Shown here one piece after another: positions 1-10,499 of a stretch of DNA of 64,000 nt. The notes beneath the pieces were generated by a model. That model saw nothing but the letters and a program-made list of their open reading frames with translations, did not search any database and was not told the origin of the DNA. The DNA is from Lumbricus terrestris. Taxonomy: Eukaryota; Annelida; Clitellata; Crassiclitellata; Lumbricidae. The translations under genes were made by a program, and so were the position numbers. Each line of letters opens with the position of its first letter. Position 1 is the first letter of the stretch. The stretch covers positions 47,839,218 to 47,903,217 of the forward strand of contig OX457039.1 of NCBI GenBank assembly GCA_949752735.1, written 5' to 3'.

Positions 1-3000
1 CACAGCTCTCGGCGAATGTCAAGGCCTTTTCCATGTCTGCTCTTAAATTCTTCAGGTATTTTGCCGGTTGCACTCCAATGTTCGGTGGTAGATTTATTTC
101 TTTGGTCCAGCTTTCTTTAAGGATGGTGAGTGGCCCTCTCGGCAACTTTCCATAGACCAGCAAATACGGTGCCACTCCTGTAGTTGCATTAGGCACTTCT
201 CTCAATGCCCAGACTGTAAATGGAATAATTTTATGCCACTGTCTCGGATTTTCCACAACGACATGATGAATCATTTTCTTGAACGTTTGATTCCATCTCT
301 CCACCAATCCTGCCGCTTCTGGATGTCCTGGCGAATCGAATCGAGGACAACACCCCATCAGTTTCAGAAATTCTCTTGTTAGACTGGCTGTAAAATTCGT
401 CCCTCTATCGCTCGTTATTACTGACGGAACTCCCACATCCATGAACAGCTTCATCAAAGCTTCACATACAGCCTTAGCGGTCAATGACTTCATCAAGAAT
501 ATTGTCGGCCATCTTGTACATGAGTCCACGATGCACAAACAATACTTATGCCCTGCTGCTGAAGTCGGTTCGATTGGTCCTACGACGTCCATGGTCATTC
601 TTCTGAACGGTACATCCTCTCTTGGTATTGGTGTAATCGGCACTCGATCCATCACCAAACTTCGTGCTTTCAACTGACACTTCTCACAGGACTTGCAGAA
701 CTTCACCACATCTCTACGCATTCTTGGCCACACAAAGGACAACTTGATACGTTCCCTTGTCTTCTCTTCTCCCAAGTGTCCGCCAAATACTGATTCATGT
801 GCCAATTCCATCACCTGAATTCTTCTTTCTTTCGGCAACACCAACTGATACACCAACTGGTCCAATATTTGATGCTTCTTATACATCAGCCCATTCACCA
901 CACTAAACTCTGATCCTTTGTCTTCAGCTATCTTCCACCACGACCTCAGTGACTCGTCATTTCTCTGCTGCTCTTCAAATTTCTTTGCGTCTGCCAATTG
1001 TCTTTCATCACTCGTATTCTCGGCAAACAAATCCCTCATACTCGTGTCTATTTCACCATCACTCTCAGAATCATCATCATTATCACGTTCACATGCAACC
1101 ATCTCTTCTTCAATTTCATTGTTTCCAGATGTTATTCCTTCTTCTTCTTCTTGAACGCCTTGTTCATCATCGCTTTCTGTGTCCTCATCTAGCAAACTTT
1201 CATTTGACTTTTCCTCTTCTCCTTCTTCCACTTCTCTTCTCCGACTCTGTGCTCTTGTAGTCACATTCGCTTGCAATTCTCCTTGTAATACATTCACTGG
1301 TGGAACCTCTTTCAGTTCTGCGATTATCTCTGGATGCAGCAAGAACTTTTCTTTGTTATCTTTGCACAAGACTGCCGGAATGCTGGCACACACCAAGGTT
1401 AAATATGGCGCGATATTTACTCCCTTGTCTTTCAAATCTCCTCCTTCGTTATGACAACTCATCCGCACTTCGATTTTCACCAACTTAGCTGGAATGGGTT
1501 CTCCAGCCACACATTGCAAATGTACTCTGCCAATTTCTTCCACTGTCGCTCCTTTCAACAATTCCTCATTGATTACTGGAATCTCAGTACCAGAGTCAAT
1601 CAGCGCTCTGACTTGCACGGGATGACAACTGTCATCATTTCCACGTATCTCTACATTGACATGCTGTAGTAAAGACTTCTTCGTACGTTGACACTCATCT
1701 TTGCTTTCTGTTTCTCGACCAGTATCTTTAATTGGAGCAGAATTTACTATTTCTCTCTGTATAGCAAATTGAGGCGTGCACTTCATCACTGACTTCACTT
1801 CCGTTTCGCGGTTGTCTTGTTCTTCAGACTGATTCGGTGCATTCATTACTTGTATCTGATTTACTCTGAGATTTTCTGCACTTCGAGTAAACCTATTTCT
1901 CAGATTTGTCATTCTGGGTGGTACTTTGCAATACTTTATCAGATGTCGGTCTGACTGACAATTATGGCAACGTTTCTTAACAATCCCTCTCTGTTCAGTG
2001 CTCTCCCGCCTGTAATTGTACGCTGCATTGTTTTCTCTTTGGCGTCCCATCACTGGAATTCGACTGTACATTTGTCTGTCACTCGTTGCTTCTCTTCTAT
2101 CTTGACCAAACTGTCTTCCAGGAGCACCATCATTCCTTGCTTCGTTATTTCTGGCTTGGTTTCCTGTTTCTTTGTTATTACTATTCCACCTGGGTTGCTT
2201 CGAACTATTTCCCCATGCTTCATATTTCGGTTTGTCTTGAAACATTAGACCAATTCGATTGTTCACGTGTACGTCTGCGAGTTCTGCAACATTACTAGCT
2301 TCAAAGCATTCAGTACCCTCTTTTGCTAGTACGAACTGTAGTGGACCCGGTGGTAGACATTCTTTCAATTTATCCGCCACCAACAGATCAAATAACTTCT
2401 CGTAGCTTTTGCCCACTCGCCTACTTCTGACATAATAGTTCAACAGATTCTTCAATCTTGCTGTAAACATCGTGTATGTTTCTTCTGCCGTTTTCCTCGC
2501 ATCTCCAAATCGTGATCGATATTCTCTCGCTGTCAATTTGAATTCTTTCAGTAAATGTTCTTTCACTATGTCGTAATCGTCTAGATCATCGAAAGACAAT
2601 CGGTTCAACACCGTTCTTGCTCTTGGCGTCATTAGTGGCAACAGCAATTTGACCCAAAACTGCTTTTCCACCGTAAAACTGTTGAATGCATTCTCAACTG
2701 TCTCAAAATATAATGGCACCTCCATCATATCATATGGCATCTTAGGTAATACGTGTTTCATTGCATCACCTATCCTTTTAATCTTGGACACCATTGTCTC
2801 ACTTTCTCTGATCCTGTTTCGTTCTGACTCCTCACGGCTTCTTCTTTCGTCTTCATTTCGTTCCCTCAGTCTATTTTGATCTTCTACCCTACGCAGTTCT
2901 TCTTGTTCTATCTTTTGCTGCAACAATTCTAACTGTTTTCTGCGTTCCTCCTTTTCAATAGCCATTTCTCGGAGCTGAGCTTCCTTAAGAGCGAGTTTCT

Positions 3001-3748
3001 GTTGTTCTAATTCTAATTGTTCTTCCCTTTCTCTTTCCGCTTTTTCCAAATTTTCTTTCTCCATTTTCAATTCTTCCTGTCGAATCTCTTCGGCTCTTTG
3101 TAATTCTGCCAAACGCATGGCTTCTTTGTCTTCCTCACGAATCTTTTGCTCTTCCATCTGTTGTTTTCGTATTTCTTCATCACTTTTCCTTGCTCTCTCG
3201 TATTCTATCATCAATTCCATTCTTCTTCGTTCAGCTTCGTCACGATCTCTTTTCAGTTGTTCTAGCTGAAGCTGGAACTGCTGCTTCTGCATCTGTATCT
3301 CTTCTTGTCTCCGTTCTTTCTCCTCCTGTCTCCGTTTCTCCTCTTTCTCTTTCTCTTCTTGTTTTTGTTCTTTCTCCTCTTGTCTCCGTTCTTTTTCTTC
3401 TTGTCTGCGTTGCTCCTCTTTCGCTTTCTCTTCTTGTCTGCGTTGCTCCTCTTTCGCTTTCTCTTCTTGCCTGCGTTGCTCCTCCCTCATCATCATAAAT
3501 TGCATCAACGCCTCCATAGACATCGGTGCCGGTGGTTTTTCAATGGGTTTCTCCTCAACACCACCCACAGCACCTTTCTCTTCAGCTTCCTTTTTAAGCC
3601 AAACCTCTGCTAATGCTCCCATCAAATTTTCTCTAGACATCTCTTCGACTTCTTCTACGTCTAGACCCTCTTCAATTAATAACTTTATTAATCGGTCAGA
3701 AGACATCTTCTTTATACTGGCTTGCTTTTGTTCTGTAAGTTTCTCCAT
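1..3748 (-). CDS. Gag-protease-integrase polyprotein of a Gmr1-like LTR retrotransposon (partial, runs off the window)
   Basis: The frame opens at an ATG at 3748 (context gaagaaagATGG) and stays open to base 1, giving at least 1,249 codons. Residues ~85-310 are a charged Glu/Arg/Gln coiled coil with short internal repeats (RRQEEK). ~337-480 is a SCAN/retrotransposon-gag-like helical domain. A CX2CX4HX4C zinc knuckle lies at C594-C607. A retropepsin active site (LIDSGTE) has its Asp at 718. An acidic linker follows, then integrase: H984-X6-H991-X26-C1018-X2-C1021 zinc domain and catalytic D1054, D1114, E1150 with the classic D-X35-E spacing. No reverse transcriptase or RNase H lies between protease and integrase. 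That order (PR-INT, with RT expected after INT) is known for Gmr1-type Ty3/gypsy elements of deuterostomes. RT-RH would then lie beyond the window. The alternative is an RT-less element. All signature residues are present, so it looks young. Domain calls are from motifs I read; the clade is inferred. Confidence 0.9.
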   Translation of the reverse strand, partial: MEKLTEQKQASIKKMSSDRLIKLLIEEGLDVEEVEEMSRENLMGALAEVWLKKEAEEKGAVGGVEEKPIEKPPAPMSMEALMQFMMMREEQRRQEEKAKEEQRRQEEKAKEEQRRQEEKERRQEEKEQKQEEKEKEEKRRQEEKERRQEEIQMQKQQFQLQLEQLKRDRDEAERRRMELMIEYERARKSDEEIRKQQMEEQKIREEDKEAMRLAELQRAEEIRQEELKMEKENLEKAEREREEQLELEQQKLALKEAQLREMAIEKEERRKQLELLQQKIEQEELRRVEDQNRLRERNEDERRSREESERNRIRESETMVSKIKRIGDAMKHVLPKMPYDMMEVPLYFETVENAFNSFTVEKQFWVKLLLPLMTPRARTVLNRLSFDDLDDYDIVKEHLLKEFKLTAREYRSRFGDARKTAEETYTMFTARLKNLLNYYVRSRRVGKSYEKLFDLLVADKLKECLPPGPLQFVLAKEGTECFEASNVAELADVHVNNRIGLMFQDKPKYEAWGNSSKQPRWNSNNKETGNQARNNEARNDGAPGRQFGQDRREATSDRQMYSRIPVMGRQRENNAAYNYRRESTEQRGIVKKRCHNCQSDRHLIKYCKVPPRMTNLRNRFTRSAENLRVNQIQVMNAPNQSEEQDNRETEVKSVMKCTPQFAIQREIVNSAPIKDTGRETESKDECQRTKKSLLQHVNVEIRGNDDSCHPVQVRALIDSGTEIPVINEELLKGATVEEIGRVHLQCVAGEPIPAKLVKIEVRMSCHNEGGDLKDKGVNIAPYLTLVCASIPAVLCKDNKEKFLLHPEIIAELKEVPPVNVLQGELQANVTTRAQSRRREVEEGEEEKSNESLLDEDTESDDEQGVQEEEEGITSGNNEIEEEMVACERDNDDDSESDGEIDTSMRDLFAENTSDERQLADAKKFEEQQRNDESLRSWWKIAEDKGSEFSVVNGLMYKKHQILDQLVYQLVLPKERRIQVMELAHESVFGGHLGEEKTRERIKLSFVWPRMRRDVVKFCKSCEKCQLKARSLVMDRVPITPIPREDVPFRRMTMDVVGPIEPTSAAGHKYCLCIVDSCTRWPTIFLMKSLTAKAVCEALMKLFMDVGVPSVITSDRGTNFTASLTREFLKLMGCCPRFDSPGHPEAAGLVERWNQTFKKMIHHVVVENPRQWHKIIPFTVWALREVPNATTGVAPYLLVYGKLPRGPLTILKESWTKEINLPPNIGVQPAKYLKNLRADMEKALTFAESC

Positions 3749-4035
3749 CTTTCTTCTTTACTTCAGTGATTACCGTGAAGAAATCAAGGGAGTGGCTATG
3801 AATATCTGTGATTGGCTGACTTTAATTCTTATGGCTCCTTGGGTAAACAAGCAAGTTTTGTATACCTCTCTCTGGCGTTGCGTTGTCGTAATGTCGTTCG
3901 TATGCCCGTTGTATCTTCTCACCAGTTGTTCGGATGCTCGGATTGCTTCTCCGGTGTGGTCGGCTCCTCAGATTGATTCGATATTCACCGTCCGTAACTT
4001 GGCGTCGAAAACGCTTCGTAAGCAAAATCCACCGT

Positions 4036-4215
4036 AAATATTCCTCCAATTGAAAATATTCCTCCAATTGAAAATATTCCTCCGACTGAAAATATTCCTC
4101 CAATTGAAAATATTCCTCCAAATGAAAATATTCCTCCAATTGAAAATATTCCTCCGACTGAAAATATTCCTCCAATTGAAAATATTCCTCCAATTGAAAA
4201 TATTCCTCCAATTGA
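4036..4215. repeat. 18-bp tandem array in the retrotransposon leader (10 units)
   Basis: Ten head-to-tail 18-bp units reading AAATATTCCTCCAATTGA on the plus strand. Variants are GACTGA in units 3 and 7 and AAATGA in unit 5. The array lies between the primer binding site and the gag start. The unit is a multiple of three, so all frames stay open through it, but the open minus frame has no ATG and is probably not translated. An 11-nt piece of the unit (CCTCCAATTGA) recurs at 4278-4288, just inside the LTR end. Confidence 0.95.
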
Positions 4216-4250
4216 GTTCGCTATCCCAACGTCCTTTGCTTGAATTCAGT

Positions 4251-4268
4251 ATCCCACCGCTGCCACCA
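4251..4268 (-). other. Primer binding site, tRNA-Leu
   Basis: On the minus strand the 18 nt beginning TGGTGGCAGCGG directly follow the LTR terminus. The plus strand, ATCCCACCGCTGCCACCA, equals the 3' end plus CCA of the common animal tRNA-Leu(AAG/UAG) acceptor and T-arm as I remember it. This fixes the LTR/internal boundary and the orientation of the element. Confidence 0.85.
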
Positions 4269-4812
4269 TGATGTCAACCTCCAATTGACCTTCAAAGTTT
4301 TCTCCAGTTTTTCCTTGTGTTCAGTAGCGCAGTCTACGCCTAACCTAGTCACTGTACTTCGGTATCTAAAGCTAGTGTATAAGTTTCTAAAGTTCTTAAC
4401 TTGTTCAATTACAACAAAGCTCTTTTTCTTGTATTTTCTTCTTCGTTCATAACAACGCAAATAACACAACAATGCATCAACGACGACAAACGCTTGAATT
4501 CTACGACAGCAACGCAACTATTATTATCTAACTCCACTGTTCTCTAAAACGTCTTCTATTCTCTCTTTTCTACCAACTCCTTCTTCTACAACTATCTCAC
4601 TGTCTGGGCGTACACTCTTCCCCTTGCCGCTCTGTCCTTCTATCTGCCTCTCTCCGTCTATCTGTCCGTCTGTCTGTCTATCTCTCTCTCTCTCTCTCGC
4701 TCTCCGGCGACGGTCGGCCGAGCCGCGCCAACTTTCCCGCCAGTCTGGCACCTGCAGGCCTAACTGTCTAGACGCTGACCTTGAGCTGGTCTATTCGTAC
4801 GCCTAAACATCA
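4269..4812 (-). mobile_element. 5' LTR of the Gmr1-like retrotransposon
   Basis: The inner edge is fixed by the primer binding site. On the minus strand the LTR would run TGATGT...ACATCA, a 6-bp terminal inverted repeat, with the outer edge at 4812 (544 bp). It contains a CT/CTGT-rich tract at about 4650-4700. The partner LTR and the target-site duplication lie outside the window, so the outer edge is inferred only from the inverted termini. Confidence 0.7.
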
Positions 4813-5469
4813 ACTGACCACATAGACTATACAAAATTAGCTCACACTGACATTCATTTCTTTAAATTGAATACTGCTCTTCTGGATGATGCACTAATTA
4901 AAAACCAGAAAACAATGTTAACAGTAGACCTGATATGAGCCCCAACGTAGTTTTTAAAGAGACAAGATTAATGCTGACAGCACATGCATTTCAAAGATCT
5001 TCAAACATTAAAAAATTAAAAGGATATTAGAGACAGGTCAGAGAGTATAAAGCCATTTGCCTTTTTGATGAAACACGGCTGAGACTGATGAGGACTAAAT
5101 CAAAGGGCTTCCGGTTACTGGAATTGCTTTTCCTTGACCTCTGAACCCATGCATGAACTCTGGTTGGTGAACACAGTGTGTGGCCAGTGGTTAAACACTA
5201 GACCACGTAGGCAGACACTCACACCACCAAAGAATACCCAATAAGAAAATCAAAGTCATGATGAAAGCCAACACTATAATATGAGGTTGGTGCAGGGTGG
5301 ATTAAATATGAACTCTGCTGAGTGATCTTCGTTGAGAAAGTCAACAAGAATTTCAGGCTTTGATGAAAACATGACAAATGAACAATTTAATCAATTCTGA
5401 TAATCAGATCTACGCTTGAAAATTAACGAAATCTAATTTAATGGATCATACAGGATCCTTGATCCTTAT

Positions 5470-5470
<1 letters not shown>
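4813..5470. other. Noncoding flank, no gene seen
   Basis: AT-rich sequence outside the LTR with no credible open frame. A weak tRNA-like stretch (GGCCAGTGGTTAAAC) occurs near 5182 but lacks a clear B box. Confidence 0.5.
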
Positions 5471-5471
<1 letters not shown>

Positions 5472-5517
<46 letters not shown>

Positions 5518-5543
5518 AACATATATATATATATATATATATA
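5472..5543. repeat. (TA)n microsatellite, interrupted
   Basis: Two TA runs separated by about 8 bp (atacataaac). Confidence 0.95.
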
Positions 5544-6850
5544 AAGCACATCAACACAAATCAATGGTCACTTCAACAAAGACCACTTGAAAACTTGCAA
5601 GTCACAAATCCCTTAGAGAAACCAGCTAAAATCCCACTGAGTCCCATTCCAGCTATACATCGATCAGCATAACATCATCTTCCTTGACCCATCCATGGCT
5701 TAAAAAATTCTAAGATTTATTCACAGAAATTATAAATTGCCTAACAGCTTGAAATTTCCCACCAGTATTCTCCATGTCGTGGTGTCTGGAACTATGGTGA
5801 CCTGCAGTGTATGCTGTAGTACACTCTGGCTTGGTTGAGGTGGGGGTGGATATGCTGGTCAGCTAGAAAGCCCATGATGAACAGGCTGATGCACCAGGGT
5901 TACATTCACTGAAATAATCCCATAGTTGAACAACTCTGTAGCCTTGCTACACTCTCTGTTTCCGGCTGTCCATGGTAACCTTGGCTATGTCCTTCATAGG
6001 CTGCTCCCATCTGCTATTAAACCTGAGGATTTATTGTTCGCAGGCAAACAGCAGTAAAACGTCATAGTCAGAATGCTGTACACATACGGACGATTTGACT
6101 TACTAACTGGATTTTTCTTTGAAATCATACTTTACATTTTTTATTTATTCATCCAAGATGTTTGACCACCAAAGTGCTGTTTCGTAGCAGGTTTAATAAA
6201 GAATATTCTTACTGAAGTTACAGTAACTTGGAATTTACAGGTCCCATAACTCCATCTATCAATGGCTAGCTAACCAGCATAGTCCTAACAGATTGACACA
6301 TTATCTAAAATCTAAATTATATCCATGGCTAACTTTTCTAGTTCTTGTATATGATAATCCTTTAAACCATTCACTGGTCTATATTTAAGCCAGCCCTCTG
6401 GCATTTAATTGAGCAAGTGCTCTCTCAAGGTCACATGCTAAAGTGACAACTCGGTTTCTCACATGTGCTATGTAACCATTGGCCTCCAGGCAGTTACAAT
6501 GGCCTCACTGTTATAGCTCTGTAACTGGGGTGCCCAATCTTAGCCCTAGGCTGTCACTCACCAGGTCCCAAGTCTTCTGCCCTATTCTCAAGCCCTGAAG
6601 GAAGTACCCTTATTAAGGGCAGCCTGGAAAATCTGAGATAAGACCTGTCTCATGTCAAAGGTCTATTACTTATAGATAGCTAAATGTCACTTGTAACTAT
6701 GACCAGGTTTGGCTGAAGTTCCTCAAGCAAGTACTTTGGACACCACATGTAGGATGGCAGCCCCTGATATGTCACCTAGCATGTGGTTCTCATCATTGCC
6801 TTGATTTTGTAAGGTTCTCCAAGAACAAACACAGCAGTTACCTATCAACC
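5544..6850. other. Unassigned noncoding region
   Basis: Both strands were read for exon-like signals. Short open stretches on the minus strand near 5800-6000 have in-frame stops and no recognisable motif. Probably intergenic or intronic, perhaps the intron of the exon at 10319-10427. Confidence 0.4.
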
Positions 6851-6851
6851 T

Positions 6852-6858
6852 AAGCTCG

Positions 6859-6912
<54 letters not shown>

Positions 6913-7290
6913 CTCTCTGTTTGTCTGTCTGTCTGCCTGTGTGTGTGTGTGTGTGTGAGTGTGTGTGTGTGTTTCTGCCTGCTTGTCTCTCTCTTTCTCT
7001 CTGTGTCTCTCTCTGTATGCCTATCTGTCTCTCTCTGTCTGCCTATCTGTCTGCCTTTGTCTTTCACTCTGTCTTTCTTACTCCCTGTCTTTCTTTTCTT
7101 CTCTGTCTTTCTCTCTTTCTCTCTCGTTCTCTTTCTTTCTCTCTGTTTCTTTCTTTCTGTCTCTCTGTCTGTCTATGTCTCTCTGTTTGTCTGTCCCACT
7201 CTATCTGTCTGCATCACTCTCTCTGTTCATCCATCCGTCTGTCTCTGCCTGTCTGTCTCTCTTCTCCTTTGCCCGTGCCTTTGTATGTCT
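6852..7290. repeat. (CT)n / (CTGT)n / (GT)n compound microsatellite
   Basis: A CT run of about 55 bp, then GT-rich and CTGT/CTTT-rich pyrimidine sequence for about 400 bp. The long Ser/Leu/Cys/Val open frames over it are composition artefacts. Confidence 0.95.
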
Positions 7291-8246
7291 ATTTCCCTCG
7301 CTGTCACTAATAAAAATCTACCTTGTGATCCACTAAACCGACAAAGATGTACACGCCATCAGTGAAGTATACATGAGAAATCCTGATTGAAATAAATCAT
7401 GTAAGGGAAAATGCATAATCAGTAACAGATGAAATGGAAAGAAATTATATATTCACAACTTATAAAGTGCTATGTATAAATAAAACCCTCAAGTTAAAAC
7501 TAATAAACTGAAATCATTTTTATTTAGGCGTGGCTTTTTTTAACGAATCATGTAGAATTGTTACTGAAAGAGACATGTATATCAGACAACACTAAAATAG
7601 ATATGCAAACCCTAATACCATAGTGCAAAACTGTAGACTGCAGGGCAGTGCAGGTCTATGTCATAAGACATCTTTGATTATAAAATTTTCATCAACAATC
7701 AAAAGACACAATCTAACACTTTAGTGGATCTTTTGTGAAGGCATATATTACAATGATATAAAATAATTACAATTACATTCAACATATCCATAAAAGATTT
7801 TTAAAAATGGTAAAAAAATATGGAATAAGAGAAAAAAAATTGTCATGGTTGAAATTTCTTTAATTCTTTGGTCTCCTTTGCATCTGACCCCCCTCCTGTT
7901 ATCTTCCTATAATTCTCATGTTGGGTCTACATCAACAAACCACTGCATCTGCTATAAATAAAGCCTTCACTCACTTAGCTCAAATGCACCAACTCTCAAG
8001 TACCATCATATATGCATAGCTCTTCACAGTCAATTAAGATGTTAACTCCTTTTAAGAGTTGCCTGCAAAGTGTAGATAGGTAAGCTTTATATCCAGAGTG
8101 ATGGCTACATGTGAGAGCTATTCTTTCATAATATGCTACATGAACAAGGTATATGACTGTCTCAGAAGGAAGGCAGTGACTACATTAAATGTAAGACATC
8201 AAAGGGATACTTAACAAACAGTTAGATTACTCTTCACTTAATGCCT
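7291..8246. other. Unassigned AT-rich region
   Basis: No open frame, repeat family or RNA gene recognised. Several A- and T-runs are present. Confidence 0.4.
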
Positions 8247-8463
8247 GTATGTGCACTTGTTAAAGCACCCCTTCAAGATTACTATTCAGAAGCTCTTCCG
8301 ACTACAGCGCAGACACTGAATCAGAGTTTCACGCGGAAGTGCATGAGCCATTGCGAGTGAAGGACTTGCTCAAGGTCCCTACGAGGTGGCTTGATGTGGA
8401 TTCGAACCTGCAACCCTCCGGCTGCAAGGCACCGAACATACCCACAACACAAACGCCCCACAA
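8247..8463 (-). mobile_element. SINE family A copy (diverged)
   Basis: Reads antisense to the family: 3' tail (gcacttgttaaagcacccc) first, then the conserved GACCTTG.GCAAGTCCTT core, then the B box (ggattcgaacc in antisense). The A-box end is decayed. Short open frames on both strands here are SINE sequence. Confidence 0.85.
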
Positions 8464-8843
8464 ACTTAAAGCAAGAGTCAACACAATACCAATGCATGGC
8501 ATCAACAAAAGCAGCAGTTAATAAATGAGTCAAGCAGTTAGACACATGTATACGTTCAGTATAAAATAACAGCATTTATACAGTGCTACATAAACTCTGC
8601 CCCTGAAACCACTAAAGTGCTATTCTTTGCTGCCAAACAAAGATCAGGTGAACACAAAAATCAGGCAAACTTACATGGTTAAATTCTTCAGTTTGCCACA
8701 TGTGCAAAATAAAATAGAAGCCAGGCCCAAGGTAATAATGCTATACACAGTATTATACACATATCGTGAGTACTGAAAGTTCATTGCTCCAAAGCCAATC
8801 TTAGCATATGTCTGAAGGTTCAGTCTCATTGTCAGGGTGGGTG

Positions 8844-9235
8844 CCATGAAATAAAGTCTCCTCTCCCCCTACCCCCCCCCCATACAATGTCCCCGAAACA
8901 GTCTCCTCGGAAAATTTCTTCCAATACAGAGGTTTAGACATGGCTAAACCTCTGTATTGGAAGAAATTTTCTGATATAAAAGTATGTAGGCTATACATTC
9001 TTGTCAACTAATTTAATAGCAACCTAAACTAACCGTTAAACCTGCTCATCAATAAGTTTATGCGATTGTAGCCCATTTCACACTGAACGGGGGAGACTTT
9101 ATTTCGTAGACGCAGGAAATATTCTCTCCTCCTGAGACTTTAATCAGGAATGTATACTCTCCGGGGGTGGGGGCGAATTTATTCGGGGGGGGGGGGGACT
9201 TTTAGGGAGGAGACTCTGTCACGAGACATCGGCCT
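8844..9235. mobile_element. MITE of the GTGTCACGAAATA family carrying an inverted duplication
   Basis: The left end (GGTGCCATGAAATAAAGTC) and right end (GACTCTGTCACGAGACATC) are imperfect terminal inverted repeats. The interior matches the copy at 19268-19650 closely, including GGGGGAGACTTTATTTCG words. This copy has an extra 27-bp inverted duplication at 8914-8973. Confidence 0.75.
8914..8973. repeat. Perfect 27-bp hairpin inside the MITE
   Basis: Two perfectly complementary 27-bp arms surround a 6-nt loop (acatgg). The sister copy has only one arm, so the other arm is a secondary inverted copy. Confidence 0.9.
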
Positions 9236-9602
9236 TAGGCATAGACAAAGCAGGCAGTTGCCTGGGGCAAAAAGTTCTAGGGGCCATCATTTAAACAAAA
9301 GGGGACCCCAAAAAAGTGTATTTTAATTAGCTTTTTTCCACTTATAACCATCATCCACAAAATTGAATATTATCCACCCTTCATTGTACTAATAAATAAA
9401 AAAGAATAAATGTACTCAGGCGAGTGTACAAAAGGTTCTGGCTACTTCATTGTTACATTCTGACGGGGCTGAACAATTGAGTGGGAATCTGAGGGTGCCA
9501 AATGTAGGCCCATACTTTGCCTGGGGCGCCAAATGTATGCTTTGTCTGGGGTGCAAAAATGCATGCTTTGCCTGGGCACCATGTGGCCTATAAGACCGGC
9601 CA
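9229..9602. mobile_element. Possible degenerate MITE
   Basis: The left edge (GGCCTTAGGCATAGACAAAG) and right edge (TGGCCTATAAGACCGGCC) are loose inverted repeats, with TTGCCTGGGGC words near both ends. No clean target duplication. Boundaries uncertain. Confidence 0.35.
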
Positions 9603-10318
9603 TGCTCATTATTAATATATTATCATTTTATATTTCACAATTACACATGAAATCAATGCTGTTGTACCAGCACTCGTTGGCAACTCCAATGAAGTACGAA
9701 AATCAAATGTTTTGTGATTCAATATTTACAAAGAAAACATATTTCTGCATATAATCATAAGTAATATTATAAATATATTACAAGTAAAGTCTACATTTCT
9801 ATCCCAAAGCAAGATTTTATATTAAATTTGTTTTGTTTCGTCAATCTACTCTAGTAAATTGTGTGGGGCAACAGAAATATGCAAGGCATCAATTAAAGGT
9901 TAAAAAACAAATAAAAACGAGTGATGCAAGGTTCTTGAGTGGTGGTAGGGTGGCTGATTGACTATAGTGCACTCAGCCTGTAATGCCAAGAGTACAGGTT
10001 TGAACCTCCCCCCCCCCTCAGGCAGATATATGCAATGCATATAAGGACCTTCAGTAATATCTGTCACAATTTGTCACATGGGCCTACAGTTGCTCAATGT
10101 CATTTATAATCTGTCCAATGGTCGCATGCATTTATGAACATTATAAGGATGACAATTACAAAATGCAGTTGCATTGTATTGTATTGCATTGTATTGATCT
10201 GTCAACACAAACTTCCAGGATAGCGAAATACACTAAAGTATCAAAACTAGATATGAATCAAAACCAGCAAAAACATTATAACACAAAATGATAAAGTGAA
10301 TGCTGAAAGATTGCCTAC
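9603..10318. other. AT-rich region with a weak tRNA-like SINE head
   Basis: Mostly featureless. At 9942-10012 a GTGGCTGATTG...CAGGTTTGAACC stretch resembles an A/B-box pair, preceding a C-run. No gene recognised. Confidence 0.35.
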
Positions 10319-10427
10319 CTGAACCGAGAGCAACGTTCAGCGTCAACAATAGGAACAGCACAACAGAAAGATGCAGGTACTGCATAATGCACAGCTGAAG
10401 CAAGGTTCTTCCTCTGAAAGCCATCAT
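10319..10427 (-). CDS. Candidate first coding exon with a signal peptide
   Basis: ATG at 10427 (second ATG adjacent), 109 nt, ending at a good donor CAG|GTAGGC (intron starts 10318), phase 1. The encoded 36 residues look like a signal peptide: basic n-region (FRGRT), hydrophobic core LSVVLFLLLTLNVALG, small residues before the splice. Upstream on the minus strand lies a CpG-containing stretch (10500-11100) that could be a promoter. No following exon was recognised down to base 4813. The product would be secreted or type I membrane, but the family is unknown. A chance open frame with a GT is possible. Confidence 0.4.
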
Positions 10428-10499
10428 CTGTTGAGCACAGCAAGTTCTTTCACGCTTGCTTTCACTCAGCACGAATTGAACTGAATGAAAGACTCTTTC

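Noticed and set aside
3822..4211. 129-codon minus frame through the 18-bp array (repeated LEEYFQ hexapeptide)
   Set aside because: It opens at TTG, not ATG, and simply reflects an 18-bp repeat being a multiple of three. Upstream of the real gag ATG.
4036..4215. CRISPR-like array
   Set aside because: Units are contiguous with no unique spacers, and the context is eukaryotic.
6723..7365. Long Ser/Leu/Cys-rich and Arg/Glu-rich frames over the CT/GT tract
   Set aside because: Translations of dinucleotide and tetranucleotide repeats.
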